Origin: Pseudomonas juntendi
Lineage (GTDB): Bacteria > Pseudomonadota > Gammaproteobacteria > Pseudomonadales > Pseudomonadaceae
Length of the DNA stretch: 59,865 bases
Assembly: GCF_009932375.1 (NCBI RefSeq)
Contig: NZ_BLJG01000049.1
Span: forward strand, 1 to 59,865
Reading direction: 5' to 3'
The position numbers and the translations under genes were made by a program. Under the pieces are notes generated by a model that saw only the letters and a program-made list of their open reading frames with translations, had not been told where the DNA came from and did not search any database. Positions 35,335 to 43,405 of this stretch are shown here, in pieces. Position 1 is the stretch's first letter; every line of letters starts with the position of its first letter.

Positions 35335-36639
35335 TCACCCGCGATTGAATGCGCCATGCCTATTTGGCAAGTCGGTGACGTTGTCGCCTACCGGATGGGC
35401 AGACTCATGCGGGGTGACATGGCCCGATCTGTTGGCATTGATGTAGTTACTCCACCACGCCATGATCAACCGACGCTGCTCCAGAAATTGGGGCTTGTGG
35501 ATGTACGCAGCGCGCACGCGGTTACGCTCCTGATGGCTCATCTGCCGCTCAATCGCCGCGTCCGTCCACAGCCCCGATTCGAGCAAGGCGCTACAGGCCA
35601 TGGTCCTGAAACCATGCCCGCACACGTCCTTGGTGGTGTCGTAGCCCATATTGCCCAGCACCTGGTTAACCGTATTCTCCGACAAGGGTTTCCAGTACCT
35701 GTGGTCACCGGGCAACACCAGTTCAGAGAACCGATTCAAGCTGCGCAGCCGTTCAAGGATCTCGATGACTTGAGGCGACAGCGGCACTATCTGAATGTCC
35801 CCACTCATCTTGGTCCCGCGCGTGGAATAGCGGACGCCTTCAATCGGCTTGCGGGTATCGGGGATCTCCCACATTGCCCGCTGCAGATCGAATTCATCCC
35901 ACCGTGCAAAGCGCAGTTCGCTGGAGCGCACGAACACATGCAGCGTCAGCAGCACTGCGAGCCGAGTCAGCTCGCGACCGGTGTAGTTGTCGATTCGGTC
36001 CAACAGCTCAGGAAGGCAGTTCAGCGAGAGTGCAGGACGGTGCACGGTGCGCGGCGCTTGAATCGAGCCGGTCAGATCGAGCGCTGGGTTTTGAGTGATC
36101 TGCCGCGCCCGCTTCGCACCCCGCATGATCGTGGATAGATAGTTCTGCACACGCAGCGCAACATCCATGGTGCCGCGACCCTTGATCCGCTGGGTGACCT
36201 CAAGCAGATCATGGGTGTCGAGTTCAGCAATAGGCCGCTGGCCAATCAGTGGAAACACATGGGTGCGTAACCTGCTCAGCTCCCGCCTAAACATTTCGAA
36301 ATGCTACTCCAAGGCGACAGTTTCAAAGAGAAGACTCGCCCACTGAGCTGCAATCTTGGCCTTCTGCTTTTCTTCCATCGGATCGAGGTTGTCGAGCAAC
36401 AGAGCCTTGGCCTCATCGCGCTTGGTTCTCGAGATGGCCAACGAAACGATGCGGCACTTTCCGATGATCAGCGTGCCTTCGTTGCCGCTGGGTTTGAAAT
36501 ACCGCAGCCGCCAAGTCTTACAGCCACCGGGCGTGACGTACAGGTATATGCCCCCGCCGTCGAACAGTTTGTAGGCGCGATCACTCGGTTTGGCCGTGCG
36601 GCATTTGAGGTCGCTGAGCGGAGTGGCTAGGCGTGGCAT
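35335..36639 (-). pseudogene. P4-type tyrosine integrase with an internal amber codon
   Basis: The N-terminal part (from ATG at 36639, MPRLATPLSDLKCRTAKPSD) is the DUF4102 arm-binding domain. It reads FETVALE then TAG, and the same frame continues HFEMFRRELSRLRTHVFPLI through the core-binding and catalytic domains. Family members have W where the TAG is, so TGG to TAG is the likely lesion; the stretch after it also seems shortened. The catalytic residues are otherwise in place: SSELR, GHGFR and the AYIH tyrosine. Its 5' end faces the tRNA-Thr attachment site, so this is probably the integrase of an older island at that site. Confidence 0.78.
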
Positions 36640-36754
36640 TGGGGTACGCTCTCCCATTCAGGAAAGACGCTGTACCCCAAAAAACACCCCCGGTTATTGG
36701 GGTTTTAGCTGGTTCGCGACGGTGGGTCTTGGAGACGACAAACCGGCCAGAAGG

Positions 36755-36923
36755 GTAATGCCTGTCAGTTGAGCGTTACTGGGGCTGCTTTGCAGCCCTT
36801 CGCGGGCATGCCCGCTCCCACACGTTTGGCGCTGAACTCAAGAAATGCGCGATCCCCTGTGGGAGCGGGCGTGCCCGCGAAGGGTCGTAAAGCGGCCCCA
36901 AATTATGTAACTGACTGGCATTA
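36755..36923 (-). mobile_element. REP-containing inverted-repeat element, copy 2
   Basis: The reverse complement of the element at 9652-9819 with only a few base differences over 169 bp, bounded by TAATGCC and GGCATTA. The flanks AAACCGGCC (left) and GGCCGGTTT (right) are complementary, so this copy too sits at a TA in the loop of a hairpin. Confidence 0.75.
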
Positions 36924-36983
36924 GCCATAAGGCCGGTTTAGAGGGCTTCCAAAGCATTCAGCGGAATGCAGTGGAGCTGGATG

Positions 36984-37032
36984 TGGTGCCGGAGACAGGA
37001 ATCGAACCTGCGACCTTCGCGTTACGAGTGCG
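36984..37032 (-). other. attL: displaced 3' end of tRNA-Thr
   Basis: 49 bp matching the 3' half of tRNA-Thr at 48668-48716 with three differences. The last 22 bp (37011-37032) are identical to 48695-48716 and should contain the crossover. The 5' half of a tRNA is absent, so this is the original chromosomal 3' end displaced by integration. Confidence 0.85.
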
Positions 37033-37124
37033 TTATGGAACCCAGCAAATCCGGGGCAAGCCCAGTAAATACGGGGCTTTAGCGTCTGGTTTTGTCTTTT
37101 GAAACACGTCCGTATAGTCTATTT

Positions 37125-37144
37125 TGCTGTCACCCTGCTGTCAC
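37125..37144 (+). promoter_or_regulatory. left integrase arm-type sites
   Basis: TGCTGTCACCCTGCTGTCAC, two tandem TGCTGTCAC units, lies just upstream of the integrase start. The identical 20-mer is present inside the other end at 48601-48620. Repeats shared by both ends and close to att are typical of integrase arm-binding sites. Confidence 0.55.
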
Positions 37145-37156
37145 GGACGCCCAGCC

Positions 37157-38368
37157 ATGAAAACCAAGATTACCGCTAAGCTTCTTGCGGGCATCCAGCC
37201 GCAGAATAAGCCCTACCGCATCCACGACACCGCTCAGCCCGGCCTGTCGATCAGGGTACTACCTAGTGGCCACTCCAGCTACATGGTGAGCTGGGGCAGG
37301 AATCAAGCCGCCACGTTGGGCAGGGTCGGCATGATGACGCTCGATCAGGCCAGGACGGAAGCGGCCAGGTGGCTGGCAGAAGCGCATGAGCATGGTGCGC
37401 CACTGGTTGCCACCAAGAACAAGCGCAGGGCCGCCCACACCCTGGCAAGCTACTTGGCCGAGAGCTATTACCCCTGGCTGGAAACGCACCACAAGGCGCA
37501 CCAGAAAACCCGGCACGCGATAGAGCACAGCTTTGCTGCCCTGATGACCAAGCCCCTCTCAGACCTCAATCAGCGCGATCTGGAGGCTATGCGGGTGAAG
37601 TGGCTGGCGGCAGGCTTGAAGGATGCAACAGCCAATAGGAAGCTCGCAGCTCTCAGGGGCGCCCTCTCCAAGGCCGTGGAATGGGGCGTGCTTGAAGATC
37701 ATCCAATGACCAAGCTGAAGCCGTTGCGCCTCGATACTCGTGGCCGGGTTCGATTCCTATCAGGGGAAGAGGAACAGCGACTGCGCAAAGCCCTGGGCGA
37801 CCGTGAGGAGCGCATACGTGCCGAGCGCGACACCGCTAACCGTTGGCGCCGAGACAGGAAGAAAGAAGAGCTGCCTAACTTGCGTGAATTCGCATTTGCC
37901 GATCACCTCAAGCCAATGGTAATTATCAGCCTGAACACCGGACTTCGTAGGGGCGAGTTGTTTAACTTGACTTGGGCAGACATTGATACTCTGCGCAAGA
38001 ATCTGACGGTAGTTGGTGAAGGTGCCAAATCCGATCAGACTCGACATATCCCTTTAAACGCCGATGCCCTAGCAACTATCGAAGGCTGGAAAGAACAGTC
38101 ATCAAGTTCTGACCTTGTCTTCCCAAGCCAAACTGGCGGGCGTATGGACAACGTCAAAAAGTCATGGGATGCCGTATTGAAGGCGGCAGGCATTAGCGCA
38201 TTCCGCTGGCACGACCTTCGACACACCTTCGCCTCAAAACTGGCAATGAAGGGCGTGCCGCTCAATACGATCCGGGATCTGCTGGGGCATGCAGACCTCA
38301 AGATGACCCTGCGTTACGCCCACCTTGCGCCAGACTCTAAAGCGGCGGCGGTAGATCTTCTTCTTTAA
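37157..38368 (+). CDS. tyrosine integrase of the satellite
   Basis: Site-specific recombinase (403 aa) that would integrate the element at tRNA-Thr. It has an N-terminal DUF4102-like arm-binding region, a SAM-like core-binding domain (about 95-190), then the catalytic domain with NTGLRRGELFNL (Arg), HDLRHTFAS (His-x-x-Arg), LLGHADLKMT (His) and the tyrosine in LRYAHL. All catalytic residues are present. ATG at 37157 (MKTKITAKLL) is preferred over a longer frame that runs into the arm-type repeats. It lies 125 bp inside attL. Confidence 0.92.
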   Translation: MKTKITAKLLAGIQPQNKPYRIHDTAQPGLSIRVLPSGHSSYMVSWGRNQAATLGRVGMMTLDQARTEAARWLAEAHEHGAPLVATKNKRRAAHTLASYLAESYYPWLETHHKAHQKTRHAIEHSFAALMTKPLSDLNQRDLEAMRVKWLAAGLKDATANRKLAALRGALSKAVEWGVLEDHPMTKLKPLRLDTRGRVRFLSGEEEQRLRKALGDREERIRAERDTANRWRRDRKKEELPNLREFAFADHLKPMVIISLNTGLRRGELFNLTWADIDTLRKNLTVVGEGAKSDQTRHIPLNADALATIEGWKEQSSSSDLVFPSQTGGRMDNVKKSWDAVLKAAGISAFRWHDLRHTFASKLAMKGVPLNTIRDLLGHADLKMTLRYAHLAPDSKAAAVDLLL

Positions 38369-39053
38369 ACTTCGCAGTCTTAGGGTCAATCTTCATCAGA
38401 ATTGTGCGCAAGCCATCGCTTAAGACTCGAAGTGCTTCGTTTTCACTTCTTAGACGCTCATTCTCCATGGCAATCTCTTCAAAGTAACCGCCTTGCTGAA
38501 TGGCCTCAGCTTTTTTCTCCTCAAGTTCCTTGGGAGTTGGAAGTCCAACGTCCTCATAGCTAACCTGAACTATCCCGCCCGCCTCGCGAACCCGACGAAT
38601 TAACTCGGGCCAATAGTTAGAGATAACCTCCAGCCGCGCGTTCTTCCATGGGCTTGCCTCTGCAACCACTCTAGGGGTGAAGCGCCAAAAAGGCGGCGAG
38701 AGGCGTAGAGACTCCCACAACAGACCCTCTTCAAACGTCAGGAGGCTCGGGTACTCAAATGCCAGCCGGACGACCCGTGTCGCTTCGTCTGGCGACCACA
38801 ACCGCTCCTTGACGGCATCCATGACACTTTGTGGCTCGGGCATCTCCGGCTTGTGCTTCTCATTGAGCACCATGAAATCTACCGGCATCTTCACATCGGT
38901 TAGAGCCTGTTCAACCGACCATTCAACCACCCCGGTCACAGTCCGCTTCTGGATACGCGCTGCGATGTCAATTGCGTACTTGATGGCTGGATCAACGCGC
39001 AGCGAGACGCTAACGGTCGAGCTCTGATCCGCAGTTTTCTTTGGCCTGGCCAT
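38337..39053 (-). CDS. ribbon-helix-helix-like protein of unknown function
   Basis: A 238-aa protein with N-terminal basic MARPKKTADQ and a segment (SLRVDPAIKYAIDIAARIQK) with the pattern of a ribbon-helix-helix DNA-binding motif. The centre is Trp-rich and of unknown fold. The last 60 residues are a Glu/Lys/Arg-rich predicted coiled coil (ENERLRSENEALRVLSDG). A strong GGAGGAG precedes the ATG. It is convergent with the integrase gene (32-bp overlap) and divergent from the excisionase-like gene, the place of a satellite master regulator; that role is inference. Confidence 0.65.
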   Translation of the reverse strand: MARPKKTADQSSTVSVSLRVDPAIKYAIDIAARIQKRTVTGVVEWSVEQALTDVKMPVDFMVLNEKHKPEMPEPQSVMDAVKERLWSPDEATRVVRLAFEYPSLLTFEEGLLWESLRLSPPFWRFTPRVVAEASPWKNARLEVISNYWPELIRRVREAGGIVQVSYEDVGLPTPKELEEKKAEAIQQGGYFEEIAMENERLRSENEALRVLSDGLRTILMKIDPKTAKFKEEDLPPPL

Positions 39054-39203
39054 AGGCACACTCCTCCTAGATTTGCTGCAAATACTCTACGCGAACGCAA
39101 ACGCTGTCAATTGTCTGGTTTCGTGCAGTTTTTGCTTGCACATATCTTTTTTGCGTTCTAGATTTATCCCACCCGCCGCATTTGCCTACGAAAGGAGAGC
39201 ACA

Positions 39204-39404
39204 GTGAATCAATCCCACACCCTAATGCCTTTGTCAGTCGGCCCTGAAGAGGCCGGACAAATGACAGGCCACACCCGGAGTGCCATTTACACCGCGATAG
39301 CCCGCGGCGAATTGGCATCGTTCAAGTCCGGAAAACGCCGCCTGATCTTGGTGAGTGAGCTGCAGTCGTGGATCAACCGCCTGGCATCGGAGAACGCCCG
39401 ATGA
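39204..39404 (+). CDS. excisionase/AlpA-like helix-turn-helix protein
   Basis: A 66-aa protein starting at GTG (GGAG 7 nt upstream). SVGPEEAGQMTGHTRSAIYT and SFKSGKRRLILVSELQSWI match the small winged-helix excisionase (HTH_17/AlpA) fold. In satellites this position, the first gene of the rightward operon, encodes the activator or excisionase. Overlaps the next start by ATGA. Confidence 0.75.
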   Translation: MNQSHTLMPLSVGPEEAGQMTGHTRSAIYTAIARGELASFKSGKRRLILVSELQSWINRLASENAR

Positions 39405-39535
39405 CCGTTCGCATCATCGGCGGTGACCAGAAAATCCTGGGCACCCTTCAACTCCCGGCCAGCACCCGCCTGGTCGATCTGGAAACCCTGCGCCGACTGG
39501 GCGCGCATCGCATCGAGGTAATTGCAAATGCCTAA
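39401..39535 (+). CDS. 44-aa protein of unknown function
   Basis: MTVRIIGGDQKILGTLQLPA followed by 24 residues ending in EVIANA; predicted beta-rich and then helical. It overlaps the excisionase-like gene (ATGA) and the next gene, so it is in a tightly packed operon, which supports a real gene despite its size. Confidence 0.6.
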   Translation: MTVRIIGGDQKILGTLQLPASTRLVDLETLRRLGAHRIEVIANA

Positions 39536-39740
39536 GAAACAGAACGCCTTGGACGCCCGCGCTAAGCGGATCGCAGAGAAGCACGGCTACCGGGCTGAGC
39601 GCTCTGAGTCGCACTACTCCAGCGACAACTACGGCGAGTTCATGCTCATTGAACAAGCCACCAACCGCATCGAGGCAGGTCACCGCTACGACATGGGTGC
39701 CGAGCAGATCATTGAGTTTTTCGAGGGGAGCGCAGCATGA
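39528..39740 (+). CDS. 70-aa protein of unknown function
   Basis: Starts MPKKQNALDARAKRIAEKHG; basic N-terminus, acidic C-terminus. ATG overlaps the end of the previous gene and its stop overlaps the next start (ATGA). Not recognised. Confidence 0.65.
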   Translation: MPKKQNALDARAKRIAEKHGYRAERSESHYSSDNYGEFMLIEQATNRIEAGHRYDMGAEQIIEFFEGSAA

Positions 39741-40060
39741 ACCTGCAGATTACGGAAACCGACGCCAAGCTGCTGATGGATGCTGGCACTTTCATGAACG
39801 TAGTTGCTGACCTGGTGAACGACAACGCCACCGAAGAAGACAGCGAAGGGAGCCCGTTCTTGAACGGCTATCGCCTGGCTGGGCTCATGAACGGCTTGAA
39901 GCTGGTCGCGCACAGCCTGTGCGAACGCAGTGAGAACCTGAGCGAGCTTGTCTGGAAGGAAGAAGAGAAGGCCCAAGCGGCGTTGCAGCGCCGCAAGGAT
40001 CAAGACATGGCTCGGGAAAGCAATATCGGGGGCAAGTCTGGCACGCGCCGCGCAGCCTGA
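39737..40060 (+). CDS. 107-aa protein of unknown function
   Basis: Helical protein (MNLQITETDAKLLMDAGTFM) with an acidic stretch at about 35-42 and a charged C-terminal coil (VWKEEEKAQAALQRRKDQDM). Last gene of the early overlapping operon, followed by a hairpin. Not recognised. Confidence 0.65.
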   Translation: MNLQITETDAKLLMDAGTFMNVVADLVNDNATEEDSEGSPFLNGYRLAGLMNGLKLVAHSLCERSENLSELVWKEEEKAQAALQRRKDQDMARESNIGGKSGTRRAA

Positions 40061-40080
40061 CAACCCACTGCCCCATGCAG

Positions 40081-40103
40081 GGGGTCGATTTCAGATCGAC
40101 CCC
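40081..40103 (+). terminator. hairpin ending the early satellite operon
   Basis: GGGGTCGAT and ATCGACCCC with a 5-nt loop, followed by only three T. Probable terminator or attenuator before the winged-helix gene. Confidence 0.55.
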
Positions 40104-40128
40104 TTTGCGCCTTATTGTGAGTTCATGA

Positions 40129-40530
40129 ATGGCTAGGAAGAAAAACTACAAGGTGGACTTCGGCGGTGGGCGTGCGCTGGCGCTTCCATACCGGCTGCTG
40201 ATCCATCCCGCGTTCGACAACCTTTCGCCCAAGGCCATCGCCGTCTTGGTGAAGCTTGCCAGGAACTACAACGGCAAGAACAACGGCGACCTGGCCATTA
40301 CCACGTCCATGCTTTCCACTGGGCGGTCCATGGATGCGAAGACGCTCAGGAGCGCTCTGGATGAGCTGTTAGAGGCCGGGCTGATCATCAAGACGCGAGA
40401 GCCTGGCCCGTATTCAGCCGACGGCAAAAGGCAGCCCACGCTGTATGCGATCACTTGGGCGAAGATCGACGAGTGCGTGGGTAAGAACCTTGAGGTTCCT
40501 GCTGGCCCACCTAGGTTCAAGTTCATCTGA
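40129..40530 (+). CDS. winged-helix protein, candidate replication initiator
   Basis: A 133-aa protein. FDNLSPKAIAVLVKLARNYN and TTSMLSTGRSMDAKTLRSAL followed by LLEAGLIIKTREPG form a winged helix-turn-helix like that of plasmid and satellite Rep or DnaD-type proteins. Four copies of an AT-rich motif follow directly (40546-40712), which fits an initiator acting on its own iterons. No primase or helicase is encoded, so host or helper functions would be needed. A simple repressor role is an alternative. Confidence 0.6.
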   Translation: MARKKNYKVDFGGGRALALPYRLLIHPAFDNLSPKAIAVLVKLARNYNGKNNGDLAITTSMLSTGRSMDAKTLRSALDELLEAGLIIKTREPGPYSADGKRQPTLYAITWAKIDECVGKNLEVPAGPPRFKFI

Positions 40531-40545
40531 TTTCGATTTTTCCAG

Positions 40546-40712
40546 TGGGATTTTTTCCGCAAACCTATGGGATTTTTTCCCAGTAGCCGACCAGACATTA
40601 GTCCGGTTATGTCCGGGTGCGTCGGTCGTCAGGTGGACCTATGGGAATTTTTCCTACTGGTCCACAGGAAACATGCGGCCTCCAGCGATAGGGCTGATGG
40701 GAAAAAATCCCA
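40546..40712. repeat. iteron-like cluster, candidate replication origin
   Basis: TGGGATTTTTTCC occurs at 40546-40558 and 40568-40580, TGGGAATTTTTCC at 40642-40654, and the reverse complement of the first form at 40700-40712. Two copies are preceded by CCTA. The sites alternate with GC-rich sequence and lie between the winged-helix gene and the capsid operon. Origin function is inference; an operator cluster is equally possible. Confidence 0.6.
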
Positions 40713-40747
40713 CTCTTATTTAATTACACCACCAAGGGGTCATTTAA

Positions 40748-41020
40748 ATGGGACCACAAACCTACCGCCAAGGCCGGTGCCAGCATCGAGTTGCAGGACG
40801 ATGCGCCCGAGTCAGCGGCCATACTTTCCTGGTCGTAGAGTTCCTTCCTTGGACGCAAATTGGCTTGTGCCGCTTGTGTGCCGTAGAGGTTCGCCCCGAC
40901 CTGATCTACCAAGTCGAGCGAGACGGCAAGACGACCGTTCATCGGAAACTCTCAAGCCTCAATGTCCCTACAGATACACCCATACACAATAGGACAGAGC
41001 CTCAATCAAGCGAACGGTAA
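40748..41020 (+). CDS. 90-aa putative Cys-pair protein
   Basis: MGPQTYRQGRCQHRVAGRCA followed by a hydrophobic strand region and CRLCAVEV. Four Cys in two pairs suggest a small zinc-binding protein. AGGGG lies 9 nt before ATG. It precedes the capsid gene, where satellites often place late-gene activators. Weakly supported; overlapping frames exist. Confidence 0.4.
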   Translation: MGPQTYRQGRCQHRVAGRCARVSGHTFLVVEFLPWTQIGLCRLCAVEVRPDLIYQVERDGKTTVHRKLSSLNVPTDTPIHNRTEPQSSER

Positions 41021-41091
41021 GCCACTGTTTTGACAGGGAAAACAGGCCTATGGTGGGTACTCGAAAACCCCATCCACAGGACTTTTCCCTG

Positions 41092-42294
41092 ATGAAACTT
41101 CACGAACTGCGCGAGAAGCGCACCGCCGCCGTCGAGGGCATGAGAAAGCTGGTGGACACCGCTTCCGCTGCTGGCCGTGACCTGACCACCGACGAATCCA
41201 CCCAGTTTGAAACCTTCAAGGCCGAGGAGCGCTCGCTGGCCGACCAGATCACCCGCCACGAACACCTGGCCGATCTGGAGAAGCGCACCGCCGCTCCCGC
41301 CGCCACCGACACCCCTGAGCACCTGGAGAAGCGCGTATCGGTCGTGCGTGTCCTGCGTGCGCAGATGGAGGGGCGTACTCTGGACGGCGCCGAGGCCGAG
41401 TATGCCAAAGAGGCCGAGCGCCGCACTGGTCGCAAGGCTGAGGGCGTATTCGTTCCGTTCGCCGCCCTGGAGCGCCGCGCCAACACCACCACGACCGCAC
41501 CCGAGCTGGTGGGCACCGACCACCGGGCAGACCAATACATCGGGCCGCTGCGTGAGGCGCTGCTGGCGCGTTCGCTGGGCATCCGCACCCTGACCGGCCT
41601 GGTGGGCAATGTGAGCGTGCCGAAGTTCGGCAGCGGCCTAGAAACCGGATGGGTTACTGAGGGCCAGGCCGTGCCTGAGGGCCAAATGTCGTTCGACGGT
41701 GTGACCCTGACGCCGAAGCATGTTGGCGGCAAGACCGAAATGTCGCGCCAGCTCCTGCAGCAATCGTCGCCAGGCATCGAGCAACTGGTACGCGAAGACC
41801 TGTCGTTCCTGATCGCCCGCCAGATCGACCGCGCGATCATCAACGGCAGCGGCGCTGCTGGTGAACCGCTGGGCGTGCTGAAGACTGCCGGTATCCAGAC
41901 CGCCACCATGCCCGCCACCTGGGCCGAGGTGCTGGCGCTGCTGGAGAAGCTGGATGACGTGAACATCACCAACGCCCGCTGGCTGACCACCGCCGCGATC
42001 CGCACCATTCTGGGCAGCACCGAGAAGGTGGCCGGGTCTGGCAGTGGCTTCCTGTACGACAACGGTTCGCTGGCTGGGCTGGCGCTGGCAGCGTCGAAGA
42101 ACGTCCCGACCGGCAAGCTGATCCTGGGCGACTGGAGCCAGGTCATGTTGGGCGTCTGGTCCGAGGTGGACATTCTGGTGAACCCATACGCCGAACCGGC
42201 CTATAGCCGTGGCGGTGTGCAGGTCCGTGCGATGGCCACTGTCGACACCGCCGTGCGCCATCCCGAAGGTTTCGTAGTTGCTTCGGAGGCGTAA
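41092..42294 (+). CDS. HK97-type major capsid protein
   Basis: A 400-aa phage major head protein. Residues 1-100 form a charged coiled coil (MKLHELREKRTAAVEGMRKL), the delta/scaffold domain normally removed by the protease. The capsid fold follows, with VPKFGSGLETGWVTEGQAVP, KTEMSRQLLQQSSPGIEQLV and LLEKLDDVNITNARW typical of this family. It is the first gene of the morphogenesis block. ATG at 41092 gives the usual N-terminus; AGGA lies 10 nt upstream. Confidence 0.92.
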   Translation: MKLHELREKRTAAVEGMRKLVDTASAAGRDLTTDESTQFETFKAEERSLADQITRHEHLADLEKRTAAPAATDTPEHLEKRVSVVRVLRAQMEGRTLDGAEAEYAKEAERRTGRKAEGVFVPFAALERRANTTTTAPELVGTDHRADQYIGPLREALLARSLGIRTLTGLVGNVSVPKFGSGLETGWVTEGQAVPEGQMSFDGVTLTPKHVGGKTEMSRQLLQQSSPGIEQLVREDLSFLIARQIDRAIINGSGAAGEPLGVLKTAGIQTATMPATWAEVLALLEKLDDVNITNARWLTTAAIRTILGSTEKVAGSGSGFLYDNGSLAGLALAASKNVPTGKLILGDWSQVMLGVWSEVDILVNPYAEPAYSRGGVQVRAMATVDTAVRHPEGFVVASEA

Positions 42295-42296
42295 CC

Positions 42297-42884
42297 ATGG
42301 CTGCCCTGGCGATCGACTACACCCCTAAGACCAAGATCATCCTGTGCGGATTCCTGCGCCGCCTGTTTGGTAAAGAGCACCATTTTGTGCTGGACCGTGG
42401 CGATCCCAGGGAAGCGGTGAAGGCCATGGACGTCAATCATCCGGGATTCGCCAATGAGTTGGCCAAGGCGCAGAGCCGTGGGCTTCGCTTCGCGATCTTC
42501 AAGAACGGCCAGAACATCAAGGAGGAAGAACTTGGGTTTGGCGGTGCTCGCGAGCTTCGCTTTGTGCCTGTGATCGAGGGAAGCAAACGTGCCGGCCTGC
42601 TGCAGACCATTGTGGGCGTTGCTTTGCTCATCGCTGGGCCTTTCACGGGCGGCGCAACTTATGGTCCTGGGATCGCGTTGGTTGCTGGCGGTGTCATCCA
42701 GATGCTCAGCCCGCAGGCCAAGGGGCTGGCACAAAGCGGTGCGCCTGAAAACCTTCCGTCGTACGCCTTTGGCAGCGCCAAAAACACTACCGCCAGCGGC
42801 TTGCCGGTGCCGATCTGCATCGGCGAGCGGCGCTGGGGCGGCGCGATTATCTCCGCTTCGATCGTTGCAGAGGACAAGGCTTGA
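42297..42884 (+). CDS. lambda gpI-like tail assembly protein
   Basis: A 195-aa protein resembling lambda tail assembly protein I. It has an N-terminal ubiquitin-like region (RDPREAVKAM-like pattern in LDRGDPREAVKAM), a Gly/Ala hydrophobic centre (VGVALLIAGPFTGGATYGPG) ending GGVIQMLSPQAKG, and a C-terminal GLPVPICIGERRWGGAIISA matching the gpI G-PV-YGE-R-GS pattern. In lambda gpI acts in tail-tip assembly. Here it is inserted between capsid and protease in an element with no other tail gene. It starts 2 nt after the capsid stop and ends at TGATG with the protease gene. Confidence 0.75.
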   Translation: MAALAIDYTPKTKIILCGFLRRLFGKEHHFVLDRGDPREAVKAMDVNHPGFANELAKAQSRGLRFAIFKNGQNIKEEELGFGGARELRFVPVIEGSKRAGLLQTIVGVALLIAGPFTGGATYGPGIALVAGGVIQMLSPQAKGLAQSGAPENLPSYAFGSAKNTTASGLPVPICIGERRWGGAIISASIVAEDKA

Positions 42885-43405
42885 TGGAACGCCGAGTAGC
42901 CGCAAGCCTGGAACGGAAAGGCCGGACGTTGTTCGGCTATGCCGCACGTTTCGGCCAGCCAGCGCCCATCGAGGGCTTTACCGAAATCATCCTTCCGGGG
43001 GCTTTCAAGCGCTCCCTTGCAGGCCCAGCCGCCGCCAGCATCCGCGCCGTTTACGAGCACGATGATGCAGCCCTATTGGGCCGTGTCGGAGCTGGCACCC
43101 TGCGCCTTACTGAGGATGACGTGGGCCTTGCGTTCGAACTGGACCTGCCCGACACCAGCTTGGGTCGTGACCTGTCCGAGCTGGTGAAGCGCGGCGACGT
43201 GGCCGGGTGCTCATTCGGCTTCGTGCCGGTGAAGGAGGACTGGCAAGGCGAGTTGCGCAGCCTGCAGGACGTGGACCTGCACGAAATCACCATCACGGCG
43301 AATCCGGCCTACCCGACCACCACCGTATCGGTGCGCAGCCGCAAGCCAATGCTGGCGCTGGCCAATGCCCGTCGATACCTTGAGTTCCTGGAGTGCATCC
43401 GGTGA
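42884..43405 (+). CDS. HK97-family prohead protease
   Basis: A 173-aa U35-type serine protease that matures the capsid. GRTLFGYAARFGQ at the start, the His in YEHDDAALLGRV, the CSFGF segment carrying the nucleophile Ser, and LHEITITANPAYPTT are the conserved order. ATG at 42884 shares one base with the preceding stop. Length is normal. Confidence 0.9.
   Translation: MERRVAASLERKGRTLFGYAARFGQPAPIEGFTEIILPGAFKRSLAGPAAASIRAVYEHDDAALLGRVGAGTLRLTEDDVGLAFELDLPDTSLGRDLSELVKRGDVAGCSFGFVPVKEDWQGELRSLQDVDLHEITITANPAYPTTTVSVRSRKPMLALANARRYLEFLECIR

Noticed and set aside
36984..37032. Second tRNA-Thr gene
   Set aside because: Only the 3' half matches; D-arm and 5' acceptor strand are missing, so it is an attachment-site remnant.
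40567..40992. 141-codon frame over the iteron cluster
   Set aside because: It runs through the repeats in unfavourable composition, lacks a ribosome binding site, and overlaps the better-supported 90-aa frame.
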